Source: Corynebacterium endometrii
Lineage (GTDB): Bacteria; Actinomycetota; Actinomycetes; Mycobacteriales; Mycobacteriaceae
DNA: 64,000 nt
Assembly (NCBI RefSeq): GCF_004795735.1
Contig: NZ_CP039247.1
Coordinates: 1,860,001-1,924,000 of the forward strand
Reading direction: 5' to 3'
The notes under the pieces were generated by a model. It was not told where the DNA came from, ran no database searches, and saw only the letters and a program-made list of their open reading frames with translations. The position numbers and the translations under genes are program-made. This document shows, piece by piece, positions 8,426 through 16,321 of this stretch (its first letter is position 1; each line of letters begins with the position of its first letter).

Positions 8426-8976
8426 TACAGGTTCAGGTTCCCTTCCCAGACAATATTGCCCAAGCTAAAGCGGGCGCTCCACAGGTTGCCCACGGTGGTG
8501 TTGAAGCGGTACTGCAGGTTGGTCGTGGCCTGCGCGCCCAGTGGCTTGTCGAGTCCGGGGGCGTTGACGGTGGTATTGATCTCAGCGTCGTAAGGAACCG
8601 TATCCACGGCGGTCCAGCCGCCCTGACCGTCGGCGATCTCCAGGGTTGGTTCCCCCAGGGCCTCGGGCGGCAGCGGCACGTCATTGACGTTCTTGGCCGC
8701 CACGGTGACGACGCTGCCCTGGATATCGTCCGCATAAACGCCCTGGAACTGGAACTCCACTCCCAGGCCTTCATCCTTGATGCGCTGATTCAGATCCTCG
8801 GTCAGCGTTTTAGTCTCAGTCTCCTGGGACTGATATGAGGGGGCCTCGGAGGAGGTGACCACAATCTCCTCATCTGGGCTTAGCCCCGCCTCACCTGGGT
8901 CCAGGACGGAACACGAGGCCAACGCCGCGGCCGTGGCCAGCAGCGAACCAGTGAGGAATAAACGGGAAACGGTCAC
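8425..8976 (-). CDS. Secreted lipoprotein, unknown function
   Basis: The 183-residue product starts with a lipoprotein signal peptide: a basic n-region, hydrophobic core and lipobox LASC with Cys at about residue 22. The mature part is acidic at first, then looks like a compact beta-rich domain (DIQGSVVTVAAKNVND, YRFNTTVGNLWSARFSLGN), consistent with a DUF4352-like or immunoglobulin-like fold, though this is a guess. The GTG at 8976 has a good ribosome binding site (AAAGGAG). It is the first gene of a two-gene unit with idi. Confidence 0.75.
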   Translation of the reverse strand: MTVSRLFLTGSLLATAAALASCSVLDPGEAGLSPDEEIVVTSSEAPSYQSQETETKTLTEDLNQRIKDEGLGVEFQFQGVYADDIQGSVVTVAAKNVNDVPLPPEALGEPTLEIADGQGGWTAVDTVPYDAEINTTVNAPGLDKPLGAQATTNLQYRFNTTVGNLWSARFSLGNIVWEGNLNL

Positions 8977-9153
8977 CGTTGCTCCTTTTGCATAGCGGGA
9001 AAAAGTGGTGGGGTTTTACCGCCCCCACCTTAGCCGATACGTGGCCAGATGTAGGCATTGGGCATCGCGGCCCCCAGGTGGCATACTTGGCTGTTTGTTT
9101 AAAGCGCCACCCCGCCTGCGGCGGCCGCGCGGGATGGCATCGCGACTATTGAC

Positions 9154-9159
9154 TATAAA
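9154..9159 (+). promoter_or_regulatory. -10 element of the ABC exporter gene
   Basis: TATAAA, 21 bases before the GTG at 9181; a short leader would contain the GGAAGGG ribosome binding site. No convincing -35 is visible. Confidence 0.4.
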
Positions 9160-9180
9160 GTGACGGAAGGGACCTTTCAC

Positions 9181-11046
9181 GTGAAGTCTTTGGGCAGGAT
9201 TCTCCGCAGTGCGTCGGCGCTGTGGCCGTTTTATGTGGGCGTGATCATAACCGCCGTCATCGGCGCGATACTAGCCTTGGTCAGCCCGTTTATGGTGCGT
9301 GAGGCCACCGATACCATAGTCGGGGCGGTAGACGGCGGGATCGATGCGTCCGTAGCCTTAAGTTCCGTGCTCATCCTGGCGCTCATCCTTTTCGCCGCGG
9401 ACGCGTTGAATTCGGTGGTAAACAACATCGGCGGGTACATCGGCGACGTGATGGCCTCCCGGCTGCGCCAGATCCTGTCCACGCGCTACTTCGCCAAGCT
9501 GCTGTCCCTGCCGCAGAAATACTACGATGACCAGGTCACGGGCACAATCATCGCCCGCCTGGACCGTTCCATCAATACCATTACCCAGTTCCTCCAGTCC
9601 TTTTCCAATAGCTTTTTCACCACGCTGATTCAGGTGATAGCCATCCTGGGCATTACCGCGTGGTACTACTGGCCGCTGGCCGTGCTGCTGGCCGCGCTCT
9701 TCCCCACCTTCATGTGGCTCACGGCGCTGACCTCCAAACGCTGGCAGGGCTACGAGAAGGATAAAAACGCGCAGGTTGACCAGGCTAACGGCCGCTTCGC
9801 CGAGGTCATTGGGCAGATCAAGGTCTCCAAATCCTTCGCGTCCGAGGTCCGCGAACTAGATAAGTTCGCCAAGCACTACCGCTCCATCGTGGACATCACA
9901 AAGCCGCAGTCCCGCTGGTGGCATTCGATGGACACCATCCGTGGCCTGGTCATGGCGGTTATCTTCTTCGGCATCTACGCCCTGATTTTCTGGCGTACGC
10001 TGGAGGGCCATTTCACGCTGGGCGACATGGTGATGCTCATTCAGATGGTGGGCATGGCCAAGCAGCCGGTGTTCATGATGAGCTGGATCGTGGACTCCGC
10101 GCAACGCGCCATAGCCGGATCCAAGGATTACTTTGAGGTCATGGAGCAGCGCCCCGAGCCGAAGGTAAGTGGGGAGCTGGTGCGGGCCACGGACGCCTCG
10201 GACGCGCCCGCGTTGGACCTCACCCCGGCGAAGCCCTTGGAGCAAGCCCCGGCCGGAGACGGGGCGCCCGTCTTCGCCTTCGATGACGTTCACTTCGCCT
10301 ACGAGGAGGGCAAGCCCGTGGTGGAGGGCATTACCTTCGCCGCCCCCAAGGGGCACAAGGTGGCGCTGGTGGGCGAGTCCGGCGGCGGGAAATCCACGCT
10401 GGTCAATCTACTGCTGGGCTTGTACTACCCGTCCTCCGGCACCATGAGCGTGCTGGGGCATAACGTCGCGGATGCGGACGCGGCCAGCCTGCGCGCGTCC
10501 GTGGGCGTGGTCTTCCAGGAGCCGTACCTGTTTTCCGGAACCATCAGGGAAAACATCGCCTACGGCAAGCCCGGCGCATCCGACGCCGAGATCGCCTCCG
10601 TCGCCCGCCGAGCCAACGCCCACGATTTCATCACCGCCTTCCCCGACGGCTATGACACCGTCATTGGTGAGCGCGGCCTGAAGCTCTCCGGCGGGCAGAA
10701 GCAGCGCGTGGCCGTGGCCCGCGCCATGCTCAAGGACGCCCCGGTCCTTGTGCTGGACGAGGCCACCTCCGCGCTCGATACCAAGGCCGAGCGCGCCGTG
10801 CAGGCGGGCCTGGACGAACTGATGAAGGACCGCACCACCCTCATCATCGCCCACCGCTTGTCCACCATCGCCAACGTGGATACCATCATCACGCTGGACG
10901 AGGGGCGCGTGGATGAGATGGGCTCGCCGGATGAGCTCGCCGTATCCGGCGGAATCTACTCCCAGCTGCTCAAGCTCACGGCCTCATCCTCCGCCGCGGA
11001 CAGGCGCCGGTTGAAGCGGTTTGGCTTCGTGGCGGATGAAGTTTAA
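9181..11046 (+). CDS. ABC-type exporter, fused transmembrane and ATPase domains
   Basis: A 621-residue half-transporter. The N-terminal 320 residues hold about six membrane helices of the type I exporter fold. The C-terminal ATPase has Walker A GESGGGKST, signature LSGGQKQR, Walker B VLVLDEATSALD and the H-loop IIAHRLST. Such proteins work as homodimers or paired half-transporters for drugs, lipids or peptides; no partner gene lies next to it, so a homodimer is likely. The GTG at 9181 is preferred over an in-frame GTG at 9160 because GGAAGGG precedes it and the latter overlaps the -10. The ATPase may be linked to the membrane domain through an unusual Ala/Pro-rich insert near residues 335-365. 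Confidence 0.9.
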   Translation: MKSLGRILRSASALWPFYVGVIITAVIGAILALVSPFMVREATDTIVGAVDGGIDASVALSSVLILALILFAADALNSVVNNIGGYIGDVMASRLRQILSTRYFAKLLSLPQKYYDDQVTGTIIARLDRSINTITQFLQSFSNSFFTTLIQVIAILGITAWYYWPLAVLLAALFPTFMWLTALTSKRWQGYEKDKNAQVDQANGRFAEVIGQIKVSKSFASEVRELDKFAKHYRSIVDITKPQSRWWHSMDTIRGLVMAVIFFGIYALIFWRTLEGHFTLGDMVMLIQMVGMAKQPVFMMSWIVDSAQRAIAGSKDYFEVMEQRPEPKVSGELVRATDASDAPALDLTPAKPLEQAPAGDGAPVFAFDDVHFAYEEGKPVVEGITFAAPKGHKVALVGESGGGKSTLVNLLLGLYYPSSGTMSVLGHNVADADAASLRASVGVVFQEPYLFSGTIRENIAYGKPGASDAEIASVARRANAHDFITAFPDGYDTVIGERGLKLSGGQKQRVAVARAMLKDAPVLVLDEATSALDTKAERAVQAGLDELMKDRTTLIIAHRLSTIANVDTIITLDEGRVDEMGSPDELAVSGGIYSQLLKLTASSSAADRRRLKRFGFVADEV

Positions 11047-11084
11047 TCTGCGCGCGGCCCGGCGGTGTGCCTAAGGTGGTGGGC

Positions 11085-12233
11085 ATGAAATTTCCAAGCG
11101 TTGAGACCCTAAAGGACCGAGGCACCCGCAAGTGGACCGTGTATGGAGAAGACGTGCTGCCACTGTGGATTGCCGAATCTGATTTCCCCACCGCCCCGCC
11201 GGTGCTGGAGGCCATCCGCCGTCACGTTGAGACCGAGGGCCTTGGCTACACGCCCTCCCCAAAGGTCTCAGGTCTGTCCCCCGCGCTGAGCGAGTTCTAC
11301 GCCGAGCACTTTGGCTGGCGCCCGGATCCAACGCGGGTGATGTGGATTGGTGACGTGGTGCGCGGCCTGCTGCTGGGCGCGCAGTATTTCACGCGTGAGG
11401 ATTCCGCTCTCATTGTTCCGGTTCCGTCCTACCCGCCGCTGTTGGAGCTGGCCAAGACCGCCGGGCGCGAGATGATTCAGGTGGACGTCTCCGCCGGGTT
11501 CACGGACTCCGTGCTGGATGAGATTGAACGCGCCTTCGCCGCCGGGGCGGGCGCGCTGGTTTTAGCCAACCCCTACAACCCGCTGGGCCTGGTGCTGGAG
11601 GAGGATACGCTGCGCCGCCTGGTAGAAATTGCCGCGCGCCACGATGGGCGCATCCTCTCCGACGAAATCCACGCTCCCCTGGTCTTCGATGGCCGCCACA
11701 CCCCCGTAGCCTCCCTCGGGGAGGATGGCGCCAAGGTGGCCTACACGGTTACCTCCACCTCCAAGGCGTGGAATGTGGCGGGCCTTAAGTGCGCGCAGGT
11801 CATCCTGTCCAATCCCGCGGACGTGCAGACCTGGAACAACCTCACCGGCGTGGCCAAGGACGGCACCGGCACGCTGGGTGTCTTTGCCGCGGAGGCCTGC
11901 TGGTCCCAGGGCGCTGACTTCCTCGCCGAGGAGGTCGAGTACCTGCGCGCCAACCGCGACTGGCTCTGCGAGGTGCTCCCGCAGAAGATCCCCGGCATCA
12001 AAACCACCTGCCCGCAGGCCACATACCTGATGTGGCTGGATTTCCGCGAGACCGCCATCCCGGAACAGGCCAAGGAGCATCCGGCGAAGTGGCTGACGGA
12101 GCACGCGAAGGTCGCGCTCAACGAGGGCGTTAGCTTTGGCCCCGGCGGCGCCGGCCACGCGCGCCTGAACTTCGCCACCTCGCGCGAGATCCTGGAAGAG
12201 GCCGTGGACCGCCTGGCCCAGGCCATAGGCTGA
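11085..12233 (+). CDS. aecD: Cystathionine beta-lyase / C-S lyase (MalY/PatB class)
   Basis: A 382-residue PLP-dependent class I aminotransferase-fold enzyme of the MalY/PatB branch. Lys227 in TSTSKAWNVAG is the PLP lysine, and LPLWIAESDFPTAP near the N-terminus is typical of this branch. AecD cleaves C-S bonds of cystathionine, aminoethylcysteine and other S-substituted cysteines to pyruvate, ammonia and a thiol. In C. glutamicum aecD lies directly before brnQ, as here. I take the ATG at 11085, preceded by AAGGTGG. It begins 38 bp after the ABC exporter, so read-through is possible. There is no clear terminator before brnQ, but brnQ has its own promoter. Confidence 0.9.
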   Translation: MKFPSVETLKDRGTRKWTVYGEDVLPLWIAESDFPTAPPVLEAIRRHVETEGLGYTPSPKVSGLSPALSEFYAEHFGWRPDPTRVMWIGDVVRGLLLGAQYFTREDSALIVPVPSYPPLLELAKTAGREMIQVDVSAGFTDSVLDEIERAFAAGAGALVLANPYNPLGLVLEEDTLRRLVEIAARHDGRILSDEIHAPLVFDGRHTPVASLGEDGAKVAYTVTSTSKAWNVAGLKCAQVILSNPADVQTWNNLTGVAKDGTGTLGVFAAEACWSQGADFLAEEVEYLRANRDWLCEVLPQKIPGIKTTCPQATYLMWLDFRETAIPEQAKEHPAKWLTEHAKVALNEGVSFGPGGAGHARLNFATSREILEEAVDRLAQAIG

Positions 12234-12323
12234 TCCCCGCTAACCGCGCGTCGGAGCGGCGCTCAAGCCGGGCGCGTTCGCTGCTTCACAGCGGCGCCGC
12301 GGCGGCAAACGCGCCACATTCTT

Positions 12324-12353
12324 TGCGTCGCATACGTGCAGGGCCGTACAGTT
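12324..12353 (+). promoter_or_regulatory. Promoter of brnQ
   Basis: TTGCGT (12324-12329), an 18-base spacer and TACAGT (12348-12353). The start would fall near 12360, giving a leader of about 36 bases with a small GTTTC/GAAAC hairpin and AAGGAG. Confidence 0.55.
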
Positions 12354-12395
12354 TCTCACGGAAACTATCCCCCGGCCCAAGGAGATGCACCGCCT

Positions 12396-13793
12396 GTGTC
12401 CTCACCGTCATCGAATACCGCAACACGAACCCATAACCCGGTGGTCACGGTGGTTACCGCGGCGCTGACGTTGTTTTCCATGTTCTTCGGCGCCGGCAAC
12501 CTCATCTTCCCGCCGATGGTGGGCGTGCAGGCTGGAACCAACTTTTGGCCGGCGGTCCTGGGTTTCCTAGCCGCCGGGGTGCTGCTTCCGGTCCTCGCAA
12601 TCGTGGCCGTGGCAATCTCCGGCAATAACGTCCGCGATCTAGCCTCCCGCGGCGGCGCCTGGTTTGGCGTTGCCTTTTCCGTACTGGCGTACCTGGCGAT
12701 TGGCGCCTTCTACGCCCTGCCGCGCACCGGCGCCGTGTCCATGGAAACGGCCATCACCCCGCTTACCGGCTGGGATTCCCAGCTGGCCTCCGGCGCCTTT
12801 AATCTGGTCTTCTTCCTGATCGCCCTGGCCTTTGCCTGGAGGCCCAATTCCATCATCGACATCCTGGGGCGCTTTTTGACCCCGGCGCTGGTCCTCTTGC
12901 TCTCCGCGCTCATCGCCCTGGCACTGTTTAACTATGACCGCGTGCCGGCCGCGCCCGTCGAGGCCTACGCCGAGTCCCCAATGGCCACCGGCCTTTTTGA
13001 GGGCTACAACACCATGGACGCCATCGCCGGCCTGGCCTTTGGCATCGTGGTGATTTCCTCCCTCAAGTCCAAGGGCTTTGGTTCGGGCGGCCACATGGTC
13101 CGCGGCACCGTCATCACCGGCCTGATAGCGGGCGTTTTGCTAGCCGCCATCTACCTGGGCCTGGCCTATATGGCCCAGACCATGCCGAACGGGCAATCCT
13201 ACGAGTCCGGCGCCTTTCTGCTCGCCGATTCCGCCAACATGACCATGGGTACCGCCGGCCAGGCCATCTTCTCCCTCATTGTTCTGCTGGCCTGCCTGAC
13301 CACCGCCGTGGGCCTTATCTCCGCCACGTCCGAATTCTTTAACTACCTCGTCCCCCGGGTTGCCTACCACGTGTGGGCGGTGGGGTTTACGGCGCTGTCC
13401 ATCCTCATCGCCTTCCGCGGTTTGGAAGCCGTGCTGGCGGTGGCCGTTCCATTCATCACGTTCCTGTACCCGCCGGCGATTACGCTCATCGTGCTGTCCA
13501 TCATCCAACCCCTGGTAGCCAGCAGGATGTCCTTCTACTGGACCTACCGCCTGTCACTGTGGACCGCGGTGGTGTGGTCCGCTTTGACCGTCATCTCGGA
13601 TCAGGGCTGGGGCACCGGCGTTCTGGAGCCGCTGCTGGCGTGGTCCCCGGGCCAGGCCCTGGACCTGGGGTGGGCCGTGCCAACGGCCTGCGCCGCGGTG
13701 ATTGGCGTAGTGCTCGACGCGCTCTTGAAGACCGGCGCCCGCCGTCACGAGCGGATGGAGGCGTACGCCACCCAGTCCTCTCAAGCGGCGTAG
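12396..13793 (+). CDS. brnQ: Branched-chain amino acid carrier (LIVCS family)
   Basis: A 465-residue integral membrane protein with about twelve hydrophobic segments. The first, LFSMFFGAGNLIFPPMVG, is the characteristic LIVCS/BrnQ opening. It imports isoleucine, leucine and valine, and in C. glutamicum also methionine, coupled to sodium. The GTG at 12396 is supported by AAGGAG ten bases upstream; the longer open frame from 12336 would overlap the promoter. Downstream of aecD, a conserved corynebacterial pairing that links sulfur amino acid breakdown and transport. Confidence 0.93.
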   Translation: MSSPSSNTATRTHNPVVTVVTAALTLFSMFFGAGNLIFPPMVGVQAGTNFWPAVLGFLAAGVLLPVLAIVAVAISGNNVRDLASRGGAWFGVAFSVLAYLAIGAFYALPRTGAVSMETAITPLTGWDSQLASGAFNLVFFLIALAFAWRPNSIIDILGRFLTPALVLLLSALIALALFNYDRVPAAPVEAYAESPMATGLFEGYNTMDAIAGLAFGIVVISSLKSKGFGSGGHMVRGTVITGLIAGVLLAAIYLGLAYMAQTMPNGQSYESGAFLLADSANMTMGTAGQAIFSLIVLLACLTTAVGLISATSEFFNYLVPRVAYHVWAVGFTALSILIAFRGLEAVLAVAVPFITFLYPPAITLIVLSIIQPLVASRMSFYWTYRLSLWTAVVWSALTVISDQGWGTGVLEPLLAWSPGQALDLGWAVPTACAAVIGVVLDALLKTGARRHERMEAYATQSSQAA

Positions 13794-13798
13794 GCTTG

Positions 13799-13817
13799 TG
13801 TGGTTAGACTAACCACG
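13799..13817. promoter_or_regulatory. Candidate DtxR (iron regulator) binding site
   Basis: TGTGGTTAGACTAACCACG is an 8-1-8 palindrome (13800-13816). Its core GGTTAG-A-CTAACC matches the DtxR consensus core GGTTAGSCTAACC at 12 of 13 positions. It ends 15 bases before the monooxygenase ATG, where bound repressor would block transcription. Confidence 0.7.
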
Positions 13818-13831
13818 TTCCAAGGAGATGT

Positions 13832-14818
13832 ATGTCTCAGCGCGCAACTTTATCCCTGCTCGATTTCTGCACCGTTTATGAGGGTGAATCCGCTGGCCAA
13901 TCCATGGCCCGATCCGTGGAATTAGCCCAGCGGGCGGAGAAGCTAGGCTTTAAACGCATCTGGTACACCGAGCACCACAACATGAAGCACATCACCAGCT
14001 CCTCCCCGGCCGTGCTCATCGCCCACATCGGCGCACACACGAATACCATCCGCCTGGGCTCCGGCGGCGTTATGCTTCCCAACCACGCCCCGTACGTGAT
14101 TGCCGAACAGTTTGGCACCCTGGCGGAGCTCTACCCTAACCGCATCGATCTGGGCCTAGGCCGCGCGCCCGGCACCGACATGCAAACGCTGGGCCGGGCG
14201 CTGCGCCGCGACCCCAACGCCGCGGAACGCTTCCCACAGGATGTTCAGGAGCTCCAGGCCTTCCTGGGGGATAAGTCGCCAATCCCGGGCGTTACCGCCG
14301 TGCCCGGCACGAATACCAATGTGCCCCTCTACATCCTGGGCTCATCCATGTTCGGCGCCTCCCTCGCCGCCAGCCTGGGCCTGCCTTACGCCTTTGCCTC
14401 CCACTTCGCGCCGCAGCACCTCAAGGGCGCCACGAGCTACTACCGCAACAACTACCAGCCGTCCGAGCAGTTCCCGGAGCCATACGTGATAGCCGGCGTC
14501 AACGTCGTTGCCGGCGATACCGTTGAAGACGCCCAGGCCCGCTTCGAGGACGTCAAGTTCGGCCGCGTCAAGGCCATGGCCGGCCGCGGGAGGTTCCTTA
14601 CCGATGACCAGGTTCGCCAGATCATGGACTCCTACCAGGGCGCGCAGATCCTGCAAATGCTGGAGTACACCGCGGTGGGCACGGACAAGGAGATCGCCGA
14701 GTACCTGGAGCAATTCCAGGAGCATTGCGGCGCCGACGAGCTCATGATCTCCCTCCAGGCCACCAACGCCGAGGACTACCTATCCACCACCGACGTGGTG
14801 GCCAAGGCCTGGTTCTAG
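13832..14818 (+). CDS. Luciferase-like (LLM class) flavin-dependent monooxygenase
   Basis: A 328-residue TIM-barrel protein of the bacterial luciferase superfamily, in the MsnO8/YhbW-type subgroup: LGFKRIWYTEHHNMK near the N-terminus, RLGSGGVMLPNHAPYVIAEQ and LGLGRAPGTD in the barrel. Members oxidise small substrates with reduced FMN and oxygen; the substrate here is unknown. In C. glutamicum a homologous gene also follows brnQ. AAGGAGAT precedes the ATG. The promoter region carries a DtxR-type palindrome, so iron-dependent repression is likely. A terminator follows. Confidence 0.88.
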   Translation: MSQRATLSLLDFCTVYEGESAGQSMARSVELAQRAEKLGFKRIWYTEHHNMKHITSSSPAVLIAHIGAHTNTIRLGSGGVMLPNHAPYVIAEQFGTLAELYPNRIDLGLGRAPGTDMQTLGRALRRDPNAAERFPQDVQELQAFLGDKSPIPGVTAVPGTNTNVPLYILGSSMFGASLAASLGLPYAFASHFAPQHLKGATSYYRNNYQPSEQFPEPYVIAGVNVVAGDTVEDAQARFEDVKFGRVKAMAGRGRFLTDDQVRQIMDSYQGAQILQMLEYTAVGTDKEIAEYLEQFQEHCGADELMISLQATNAEDYLSTTDVVAKAWF

Positions 14819-14863
14819 GCGTTTGGTTCGAGGCGGCTTTAGCGCCCCTTCGCTAATCCACTT

Positions 14864-14898
14864 CCCACCGTCCCCATCGGGGTGGTGGGTTTTGTTTG
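14864..14898 (+). terminator. Rho-independent terminator after the monooxygenase
   Basis: CCCACC (14864-14869) with GGTGGG (14884-14889) and an inner CCCC/GGGG stem, followed by TTTTGTTT. Confidence 0.85.
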
Positions 14899-15449
14899 TC
14901 CGTCTTTGCGGTTGTGTGAGGGTGCGGGCCGCAACCGCTTTAGCCCCACCACGCGTGGCGGGGTACTGCGCGCTGCGCGTGCCGAAATAAGGCCTTGCCC
15001 ACCCCCATCACCCCCTATTTTATGCCGCGGGACACCAGGGAAAATCCACGCCCTAGGGCGTGCCCGCCGAGCCGTTATCCACACTGCCTTGCCGCGGAGC
15101 GCCCTTGGCCAGCGTCAATGCCGCAACCCCGGTGGCGATTGACGATGTGTAGCCTTCACACGGAAATATGACGTCTGATCTTTGCGCGGGTAGCTTGTTA
15201 AAATATATGTTAAGCGTTTTATATTCGCTACTCATTAGCTATTCTTTGAATGCTTAACCACGTAGCCCCAGCGGCTTCAGAACTCTTACACACCCATTAC
15301 GCCAGCACACTCTCGACCACTAACAAGCAGACGCTCTTTCACATTCCGCACCCGGGACTCCCGCCAAATCCCCACGCTGGTTTGGGGGCTCTGTGCGGGT
15401 GGTTTCTACTTGAACCACTGGTTTAGAGCAGGGAAGGAAACAAAGGCCC
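14899..15449. other. Long intergenic region with an AT-rich patch, a DnaA box and inverted repeats
   Basis: About 550 bases without a gene I can support. It holds a perfect DnaA box (15075-15083), an inverted repeat CGTCAAT/ATTGACG (15113-15119, 15138-15144), an AT-rich patch near 15190-15260 that contrasts with the rest of the window, and GTTAAGC/GCTTAAC (15209-15215, 15252-15258) flanking that patch. TTGTTA at 15195 and TATATT at 15220 could be a weak promoter for the regulator gene to the right. A 60-codon minus-strand frame (15053-15235) has no ribosome binding site and is not called. Confidence 0.6.
15399..15418. promoter_or_regulatory. Candidate operator of the GntR regulator
   Basis: Inverted repeat GTGGTT-N8-AACCAC, ending 31 bases before the GTG of the GntR gene. 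GntR-family proteins often bind short inverted repeats of this size in their own promoters. Confidence 0.4.
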
Positions 15450-16232
15450 GTGTCTTTGCAGCGCGAACCACAGCGGCACCTCAAGATTGCCGAGTTCCTC
15501 AAGGAACAGATCCGCAAGGGGGATCTGGCCCCGGGGGACCAGCTCCCCAGCGAGGCCGAGTTGTGCGCCCAGTTCAACTCTTCCCGCGGCCCAGTGCGCC
15601 AGGCGATGGCCGCCCTGCGGGCAGAGGGCGCCATCTCTTCCGGCCGCGGCCGCCGCTCGGTGGTCCTGGGCAATCATCAGGCCGAGACGTTTGAGTCCAT
15701 CTACTCAGTCACGGAATGGATGAAGCTTCGTGGCTTCAAGGCCGGCCAGCGCACCCTATGGCAAGCCCGCCGCCCGGCGCCGGCGCGCGTAGCCAAGGCG
15801 CTAGCGGTAGAGGAAGGTGAACCTATCATCTTCATCCACCGCGTGCGCTACGCCAACAACGAACCCGTCCTGGTTGAACGCCAGTACTTCCCCCTCGAGA
15901 TTGGCTCCATCGTGCTGCACTTCGATGCGGACGCCGGCTCCGTCCATGACCACCTGGCTGAATCGGGCGTGGATTTTGACAACGTCCGCCGCGAGCTCGT
16001 CATCGATCACGCTACGGAGGAAGACGCTGACGCGCTGGGCATCGAGCCCGGCTCCGCGCTGTGGCAGGTGCGCGTGGCCGTTTCTGACCACTCCGGCCGC
16101 CCGGTGGAGTACGCGGAAAACCGCTACCGCGCCGATTCCCTGGCCTTTGGGCTATCGTCCGTCCGCGGCGGCACCTCGCCGCTGGAGGTCATGCTGACAC
16201 ACCAGTCCGGCCTACTCGGGGAATCCGGATAA
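15450..16232 (+). CDS. GntR-family transcriptional regulator, HutC subfamily (UTRA domain)
   Basis: The 260-residue protein has an N-terminal winged helix of GntR type (GDQLPSEAELCAQFNSS then GPVRQAMAALRAEGAI, residues about 25-65) and a C-terminal UTRA effector domain of about 150 residues (PIIFIHRVRYANNEPVLVERQ, RYRADSLAFGL). UTRA domains bind small metabolites such as sugars, amino acids or histidine derivatives. It lies 89 bp upstream of a complete peptide-type ABC importer in the same orientation, so it probably controls that uptake system and perhaps itself. GTG start with AAGGAAAC upstream. Confidence 0.88.
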   Translation: MSLQREPQRHLKIAEFLKEQIRKGDLAPGDQLPSEAELCAQFNSSRGPVRQAMAALRAEGAISSGRGRRSVVLGNHQAETFESIYSVTEWMKLRGFKAGQRTLWQARRPAPARVAKALAVEEGEPIIFIHRVRYANNEPVLVERQYFPLEIGSIVLHFDADAGSVHDHLAESGVDFDNVRRELVIDHATEEDADALGIEPGSALWQVRVAVSDHSGRPVEYAENRYRADSLAFGLSSVRGGTSPLEVMLTHQSGLLGESG

Positions 16233-16309
16233 CGCGCTGTCCCTCCGGGGGATGTGCTGCTCGGCTAATCTTGCACGCAATCCGTTTCTCCACAGCGCCC
16301 CTAGGGGAC

Positions 16310-16315
16310 TACCCT
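16310..16315 (+). promoter_or_regulatory. -10 element of a probably leaderless transcript (binding lipoprotein)
   Basis: TACCCT, six bases before the ATG at 16322. The only purine-rich stretch upstream (AGGGGA) is too far away to be a normal ribosome binding site. Confidence 0.45.
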
Positions 16316-16321
16316 GTTGCT

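Noticed and set aside
15144-15163. Possible GlxR (cAMP) site TGTGTAGCCTTCACA
   Set aside because: It is one base too short between half sites and lacks the central TA of the consensus.
15053-15235. A 60-codon minus-strand frame in the long intergenic region
   Set aside because: No ribosome binding site, and its start lies in the AT-rich patch; the sequence shows no folded-protein character.
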